Made by a program: the position numbers and the translations under genes. This document shows positions 59,620 to 64,000 of a stretch of DNA of 64,000 nucleotides, piece by piece. Below the pieces are notes generated by a model, which saw nothing but the letters and a program-made list of their open reading frames with translations, did no database searches and was not told where the DNA came from. Every line of letters starts with the position of its first letter. Position 1 is the first letter of the stretch. Origin of the DNA: Phycisphaerales bacterium (GTDB lineage: Bacteria; Planctomycetota; Phycisphaerae; UBA1845); assembly GCA_020639095.1 (NCBI GenBank), contig JACKHH010000005.1:88376-152375 (forward strand), written 5' to 3'.

Positions 59620-60405
59620 TCACGCTCCACAGTCTGCCGGCACGTCGTCACCGGTGAACAGAGCCTGGAAGATTGCGAAATCCTGAAGGTCGATGTGCTC
59701 ATCGGCATCGAAGTCGAAGTAGCCGGCGCACTCGGTTGAAAGGTTGCCGCTATCCAGGCACGCGTGGAGTTGCTGGTAGTCGGTGGCGTCCACGTCGTCG
59801 TCATCGTCGAAGTCGCCTTGCGGCCCTGCCCGCAGGATCAACTTAAACGTGTCGCCGATTGCAATCTGCGAAACGTCGATGCGCCAAGGGTTGGGCGGCG
59901 CGAAGGTGATCGAGGTATCGACGGCTCCCAGCAGCACGTCGGTGAGCGCGCCGACGTGCTCGGCGAACTTCACCACGACAAGTCGAGGCGCGACGACCAC
60001 CGGCACCGCGTTCGTCGAGAGATCGCCCGCAGCCACGAACGCGGGAGCGCCGTCATCGGAGCGTAAACGCAGTTCGACATGGCACGGCGCACTGTCGATC
60101 ACCATCGCCAGCGCGAGGTCGAGCACATCGGTGTCGCCCGCGTCGCGCCGCCAGGTCGTGACCAATGGCGTTCCGTCGGCGAGCAGCACGTCGGCATCAA
60201 CCGCGGCATCGAGCATGTCAGCCGGTGTGACGACGCGGAGGAGGTGGGCTTGGTTGCCGCCGACTGTGCCCACCTGCGGATGACTGGAATCCATGACACC
60301 AGCCGTCGTGCCGACGAGCGTGAGTGCCATGCCGGGCGTCGCCGCGAGCAGCAGCGCAAGAGTCGCCACCAGGGCGGTCGCGGTGCATACGTGTCGTTTG
60401 TTCAC
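59620..60405 (-). CDS. Exported dockerin-like protein
   Basis: This 261-residue protein has a signal peptide (VCTATALVATLALLLAATPGMA) and a Val-rich beta domain. The C-terminus holds two calcium-loop segments, GDFDDDDDVDATDYQQLHACL and FDFDADEHIDLQDFAIFQALF, like a type I dockerin. The GTG at 60405 has AAGGAG 6 bases upstream. It opens an operon with the two prepilin-type genes. Its cohesin partner is not in the window; the role is unknown. Confidence 0.78.
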   Translation of the reverse strand: MNKRHVCTATALVATLALLLAATPGMALTLVGTTAGVMDSSHPQVGTVGGNQAHLLRVVTPADMLDAAVDADVLLADGTPLVTTWRRDAGDTDVLDLALAMVIDSAPCHVELRLRSDDGAPAFVAAGDLSTNAVPVVVAPRLVVVKFAEHVGALTDVLLGAVDTSITFAPPNPWRIDVSQIAIGDTFKLILRAGPQGDFDDDDDVDATDYQQLHACLDSGNLSTECAGYFDFDADEHIDLQDFAIFQALFTGDDVPADCGA

Positions 60406-60630
60406 AGCCAGCTCCTTGGCATAGGTATTTGGCGGCTCATCCGGTTGCGGGCGAATTCTCCACCGCCTCGCGACGCGGACCGGGTAACCCGGCCTGTTGG
60501 GGAATCCGATGGTACCGCCCCAGCTTTCGGGTTTCCACAATAACGAGTCGGGCGAAGGTCCGGATTTCTTACACGGGAACTTGTTTTTGGGATTGTGGCG
60601 GGGGTTTGGGGTAAATCTTCGGCTCACGGC

Positions 60631-60658
60631 TTGACATATCATGAAGTCATGATATATT
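60631..60658 (+). promoter_or_regulatory. Promoter overlapped by a palindromic operator
   Basis: TTGACA (60631-60636), 16 bases, and TATATT (60653-60658). The perfect inverted repeat ATATCATGA-AG-TCATGATAT (60636-60655) covers the spacer and most of the -10, a classic position for repression by the ArsR-type product of the next gene. The ATG lies only 7 bases beyond the -10, so the mRNA may be leaderless. Confidence 0.78.
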
Positions 60659-60664
60659 GAGGGT

Positions 60665-60976
60665 ATGAAACGAAAGGCGGCGACAATCGAGCGGATTCCT
60701 GCCGATGTCCTGGAGAGCGTGGCGGCTGCTTTGCGGGTCCTGGCGCATCCGCATCGCCTGCGGGTCTGCGAGTTGCTCGAAAACACCGACCTGTCGGTCG
60801 GGCAGCTGGCGGCTGAGCTGGCGATCTCGCCCGCAGCCTGTAGTCAGCACCTGAATCTGATGCGGGCCCACGGACTGTTGTCGTGCCGGCGGGACGGCAA
60901 GGTGGTGTATTACCAGGTGGCGCATCCGCACGCACGCAACGTCATTCATTGCATTCGGGACCATATGCAGGCTTGA
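60665..60976 (+). CDS. ArsR-family repressor, probable sulfur sensor
   Basis: This 103-residue winged-helix protein has the ArsR fold: LRVLAHPHRLRVCELLENTDLSVGQLAAEL then the recognition helix SPAACSQHLNLMRAHGLLSC and wing RRDGKVVYYQV. It has Cys at 35, 59, 74 and 96. Cys35 in HRLRVCELL and Cys96 near the C-terminus sit roughly where persulfide-sensing BigR/SqrR-type repressors have their reactive pair; this is an inference. A palindrome overlaps its promoter, and the downstream gene handles sulfane sulfur, which fits autoregulation by sulfide or persulfide. The metal-binding motif ELCVCDL of arsenic sensors is absent. Confidence 0.88.
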   Translation: MKRKAATIERIPADVLESVAAALRVLAHPHRLRVCELLENTDLSVGQLAAELAISPAACSQHLNLMRAHGLLSCRRDGKVVYYQVAHPHARNVIHCIRDHMQA

Positions 60977-61034
60977 GGCGCGTAAGTTCACGGATCTTTG
61001 ATTTTCGATCGCTGATCCCAATCGGAGCATACCC

Positions 61035-63575
61035 ATGGCTCGTACCAAGATCGTGATTGTCGGTGGGGTGGCTGGTGGCGCGACGGCGGCTGCTCGGTTG
61101 CGCCGACTCAGCGAGGACGCGGAGATCGTGATGCTCGAGCGCGGCCCGTACATCTCCTTCGCGAATTGCGGATTGCCGTATCACGTGGGCGGGGACATCG
61201 CCGAACGCGACGCGCTCTTGCTGCAAACGCCGGAGAGCCTCCACGCCCGCTACAACCTCGACGTGCGCGTGCGGCACGAGGTGCTCGAGATCGACCGCGA
61301 CATGCACGAAGTGGTGATCCGCGATATCGAGAACGACAAGACGTATCGCGAGTCGTACGACAAGTTGCTCCTCTCGCCGGGAGCGGCACCGCTGCGTCCG
61401 CCGCTGCCGGGTATCGACCATGCGAAAATCTTCACGCTACGCACCGTGCCTGACGTCGATCGCATCAAGGCCGCGGTCGACGCGGGGGCGAAGAGCGCAC
61501 TGGTCATCGGCGGCGGGTTCATCGGCTTGGAGATGGTGGAAAACCTGGTGCAACGCGGACTCAGCGTGCACCTCGTCGAAATGCTCGATCAGGTGATGCC
61601 GCCGATCGACCGCGAAATGGCGTCACCGGTTCACGATCAACTGCGCGTTGCCGGGGTGAATCTGCACCTGGGCGATGCGGTGGAATCGTTCGTTGACGAA
61701 GGCGGGGCGGTTCGTGCCAAACTCAAGAGCGGGCAGGAACTCACGGGCGATCTGGTCGTTCTGGCGATCGGTGTGCGTGCGGAAAGCAAGCTGGCGAAGG
61801 ATGCGGGATTGAACGTGCACGAACGCGGCGCGATCCGGGTCAACGACCACATGCAGACCAGCGATCCCGACATCTATGCCGTCGGCGACGCGGTGACGGT
61901 GACCGATTGGGTGACCGGTGGCGAGACGTTGATTCCGCTTGCGGGCCCTGCCAATCGTCAGGGGCGCATCGCAGCCGACAACATGCTCGGTCGCGACAGC
62001 GCCTATCGCGGCACGCAGGGGACGAGTGTGGTGAGCGTGTTCGACCTCACCGTGGCGCTCACCGGCGCGAGCGAGAAAACGCTTCAGCGTGCGGGCATGG
62101 CGTATGAAAAGGTCTATCTCTACCCGTCGCACCACGTGGGGTATTACCCGGGTGCGGCGCAGATGTCGGTCAAGCTGCTGTTTGCACCGGACGATGGTCG
62201 CGTGCTTGGCGCGCAGATCGTCGGTACCGAAGGTGTCGACAAACGCATCGACGTGTTGGCCATGGCCATTCAGGCGCGGATGACGGTGTACGATCTCGAA
62301 GAGGTCGAACTGGCGTACGCACCGCAGTACGGTTCCGCGAAAGACGCGGTGAACATGGCAGGTTTTGTCGCAGCCAATGTGCTGCGCGGCGATGTTCGCA
62401 ACGTGCATGCCGATGCGCTCGAAGGCATGACCATCCTGGACGTTCGCAACCAGGACGAGTTCGATGCCGGTTCCATTCCGGGTGCAATGCTCATCCCGCT
62501 GCCCGAGCTGCGCAAGCGGCATCATGAAATTCCCAAGGACAAACCGATAGCGGTGCATTGTCAGGTCGGACAGCGCGGATATGTGGCTGCTCGGTTGCTC
62601 ACCATGCTGGGCTACGATGCGCGGAACGTTTCGGGTGGGTATCGCACGTGGCGTGCGTTTCATCCCGCGGGCGCGCCGACGGGCGGACCAGCCAACAGTT
62701 CAAACAAAACGCTGGAAGGCTCAGGAGGCAACGTGTCTACTTCATCGCAAACTGCAAACAGCGCGGCACAAGGCGCAACTGACGCGACCAATGCAAACGC
62801 GGGAACTGCCACGGCAAGTGAGAAACTCGACGTCTGTGGCAAGTGCTGTCCCGGTCCGATCGTCGCGGTCGCGGATACGCTCAAACGCATGGCCTCGGGC
62901 AATGTGCTCGAAGTACACGCGACCGACGCGGGTTTCATGTCGGACATTCCCGCGTGGTGCCAGAATACGGGCAACGAGTTGATATCGGCGCAGCGCACGA
63001 ACGGCCACTACGTCGCGATGATTCGCAAAGGCGCAAACGGAAGCGGTGCATCGGCTGCAATCGCTTGTGGGGCGTCATCGACGGCGGTTGCCGCGCCGCC
63101 AGTGGCACGGGGCAAGACGATCGTCGTATTCTCGGGCGAACTCGACAAGCTGATGGCTGCACTCATCATCGCGAATGGTGCGGCATCGATGGGGCAGAAG
63201 GTGACGCTGTTCTTCACCTTCTGGGGACTGAACGCGCTCCGCAAAGACGCGCCGGCGCATGTCTCCAAGACCGCGCTCGAACGCATGTTTGGCTGGATGA
63301 TGCCGCGCGGCGCATCGCGTCTGCCCATGTCGCGGATGCACATGGGAGGGATGGGCAAAGCCATGCTCAACTACGTGATGCGTACGAAGAACGTTGATCC
63401 GGTGGAGACGTTGCTCGCCCAAGCCAAAGCGCAGGGGGTTTCGCTTGTTGCGTGTTCGATGTCGCTCGATGTCATGGGTATCAAAGAGGCGGAACTGATC
63501 GACGGCGTCACCGTCGGCGGCGTGGCTGCCTATCTCGCGGAAGCGGATCAGGCGAGCGCGAATCTGTTTATCTGA
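61035..63575 (+). CDS. CoA-disulfide reductase/rhodanese/TusA/DsrE fusion
   Basis: This 846-residue protein joins four sulfur modules. Residues 1-445: FAD/NAD(P)H-dependent CoA-disulfide reductase, with IVGGVAGGATAAARLRRL and active Cys45 in ISFANCGLPYHVGG. About 455-550: rhodanese with reactive Cys in AVHCQVGQRGYVAARLL. After a Ser/Ala/Asn linker, about 595-665: TusA-like, VCGKCCPGPIVAVADTLKRM. About 690-846: DsrE-like, VVFSGELDKLMAALIIANGAA and later CSMSLDVMGIKEAELIDGV. It probably relays sulfane sulfur from one domain to the next. GGAG lies 10 bases before the ATG; the ArsR gene is 58 bases upstream. Confidence 0.92.
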   Translation: MARTKIVIVGGVAGGATAAARLRRLSEDAEIVMLERGPYISFANCGLPYHVGGDIAERDALLLQTPESLHARYNLDVRVRHEVLEIDRDMHEVVIRDIENDKTYRESYDKLLLSPGAAPLRPPLPGIDHAKIFTLRTVPDVDRIKAAVDAGAKSALVIGGGFIGLEMVENLVQRGLSVHLVEMLDQVMPPIDREMASPVHDQLRVAGVNLHLGDAVESFVDEGGAVRAKLKSGQELTGDLVVLAIGVRAESKLAKDAGLNVHERGAIRVNDHMQTSDPDIYAVGDAVTVTDWVTGGETLIPLAGPANRQGRIAADNMLGRDSAYRGTQGTSVVSVFDLTVALTGASEKTLQRAGMAYEKVYLYPSHHVGYYPGAAQMSVKLLFAPDDGRVLGAQIVGTEGVDKRIDVLAMAIQARMTVYDLEEVELAYAPQYGSAKDAVNMAGFVAANVLRGDVRNVHADALEGMTILDVRNQDEFDAGSIPGAMLIPLPELRKRHHEIPKDKPIAVHCQVGQRGYVAARLLTMLGYDARNVSGGYRTWRAFHPAGAPTGGPANSSNKTLEGSGGNVSTSSQTANSAAQGATDATNANAGTATASEKLDVCGKCCPGPIVAVADTLKRMASGNVLEVHATDAGFMSDIPAWCQNTGNELISAQRTNGHYVAMIRKGANGSGASAAIACGASSTAVAAPPVARGKTIVVFSGELDKLMAALIIANGAASMGQKVTLFFTFWGLNALRKDAPAHVSKTALERMFGWMMPRGASRLPMSRMHMGGMGKAMLNYVMRTKNVDPVETLLAQAKAQGVSLVACSMSLDVMGIKEAELIDGVTVGGVAAYLAEADQASANLFI

Positions 63576-63626
63576 TGAACGACAGGCCTAAGGCTTGAGG
63601 CCTGAGGCTTGAGGATTTCTTCGACA
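63576..63626. repeat. GGCTTGAGGCCTGAG heptamer cluster
   Basis: Three to four degenerate copies of the heptamer found at the ends of the composite repeats (16332, 18547) lie just past the fusion gene stop. An inverted pair CCCCGGAAAGG/CCTTTCGGGG follows (63631-63695) and may end transcription. Confidence 0.6.
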
Positions 63627-63726
63627 TAGCCCCGGAAAGGGCGCGCGAACTACCTTGCTGAACTCCTTTGCTGCAAGCGCGTCCTTTCGGGGCTCCCTTC
63701 TTTGTGACCCCCGAGATTTCGCCGCG

Positions 63727-64000
63727 CTATTCCGCCGCTTCGTCCTCGTAGAGCACCTGCGCGATGGTATCGATGCGGTCGCGCATGGTGAGGCTGGCGT
63801 TGCGGCTGCCCGACATCCACGCGTTCGCGTGTTCGTGATAGATCCGCGGGCTGAGCAGCAGGACGGTGGGGTGTTCGAGGCGCAGTTCACGGGCCATGTG
63901 GCGGAGCAGGTCGCGCTGCGGTACAGTCAGGGGGATTTCGCGGAGCACATCCAGGAAGAGCGAACGTGGGTTGTACACCTTTCGCCGCCGCCAGCGCCGC
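63727..64000 (-). CDS. Hypothetical protein (5' end outside window)
   Basis: The frame is open to the window edge; about 90 codons are visible, reading RRKVYNPRSLFLDVLREIPL, then TVPQRDLLRHMARELRLEHP, TVLLLSPRIYHEHANAWMSG and SRNASLTMRDRIDTIAQVLY before EDEAAE. A GTG at 63978 could be a start, but coding continues upstream. I do not recognise a domain; the text looks like a soluble helical C-terminal part. Confidence 0.5.
   Translation of the reverse strand, partial: RRWRRRKVYNPRSLFLDVLREIPLTVPQRDLLRHMARELRLEHPTVLLLSPRIYHEHANAWMSGSRNASLTMRDRIDTIAQVLYEDEAAE

Overview
The window reads as chromosomal DNA of a GC-rich bacterium of the phylum Planctomycetota, possibly class Phycisphaerae. The evidence is four PEP-CTERM sorted secreted proteins, three secreted proteins ending in dockerin/EF-hand-like segments, a tandem pair of prepilin-type proteins with a C-terminal His-x-Asp-Gly tract, a TIGR03790-like protein, and a type B ribosomal protein L31. 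No phage, plasmid backbone, rRNA operon or CRISPR array is visible.

Layout. 1-2.6 kb: an SPFH protein (cut by the window edge), L31 and release factor 1. 2.6-12.7 kb, minus strand: an ATP-grasp/metallopeptidase pair; a probable long operon thiS-thiG-membrane protein-tldD-tldE-like-rsmC; and a two-gene arginine-to-putrescine unit (pyruvoyl arginine decarboxylase and agmatinase). 12.9-20 kb: an NhaC antiporter, a REP-associated transposase between REP-like repeats, an enolase-superfamily epimerase, then VanZ-like and ParA-like genes bracketed by two copies of a composite repeat. 20.6-26.8 kb: a duplicated PEP-CTERM pair, smc and a thioesterase. 26.9-29.4 kb: an accessory islet with a TIR-domain gene broken by an IS5-family element, plus a nucleotidyltransferase-like gene. 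29.7-38 kb: a nucleoside hydrolase/FmdE-like fusion, purA, uppS, a TIGR03790-like protein and two PEP-CTERM genes. 38.5-45.5 kb, minus strand: an S9 peptidase, a TerC protein, mutY, an SseB-like gene, tRNA-His and a von Willebrand A protein. 45.9-52.7 kb: a membrane glycosyltransferase-like protein, rpmH (46 codons), thiL-tsaE, a DUF962 gene, two acetyltransferase genes (one fused to a cyclotransferase), a 34-residue membrane peptide and a zinc-ribbon/glycine-repeat protein. 52.7-60.4 kb: mostly exported proteins (NamZ-like, subtilase, PEP-CTERM, prepilin pair, dockerin protein) plus rfbC. 60.6-63.6 kb: a sulfur module in which an ArsR-type repressor with an operator-like palindrome precedes a four-domain CoA-disulfide reductase/rhodanese/TusA/DsrE fusion.

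The most unusual signal lies between the genes. Several families of structured, dispersed repeats sit just downstream of stop codons, and some supply the stop codon itself: (i) units of about 79 bp bounded by GGGTGGC/GCCACC inverted ends holding two hairpins; (ii) hairpins with a constant ATCAGAACCCC lead and GCCAA loop whose stem bases covary; (iii) elements of 170-214 bp with ends built from CGCCAAGG-type units beginning TTGAACCGCCAAG; (iv) arrays of the heptamer CCTCAAG that form the ends of a composite repeat of about 270 bp; (v) hairpins with TTCA/TGAA loops; (vi) a REP-like 29-bp repeat flanking its likely transposase. All functions given here are inferred from sequence motifs read by eye; no database search was run.
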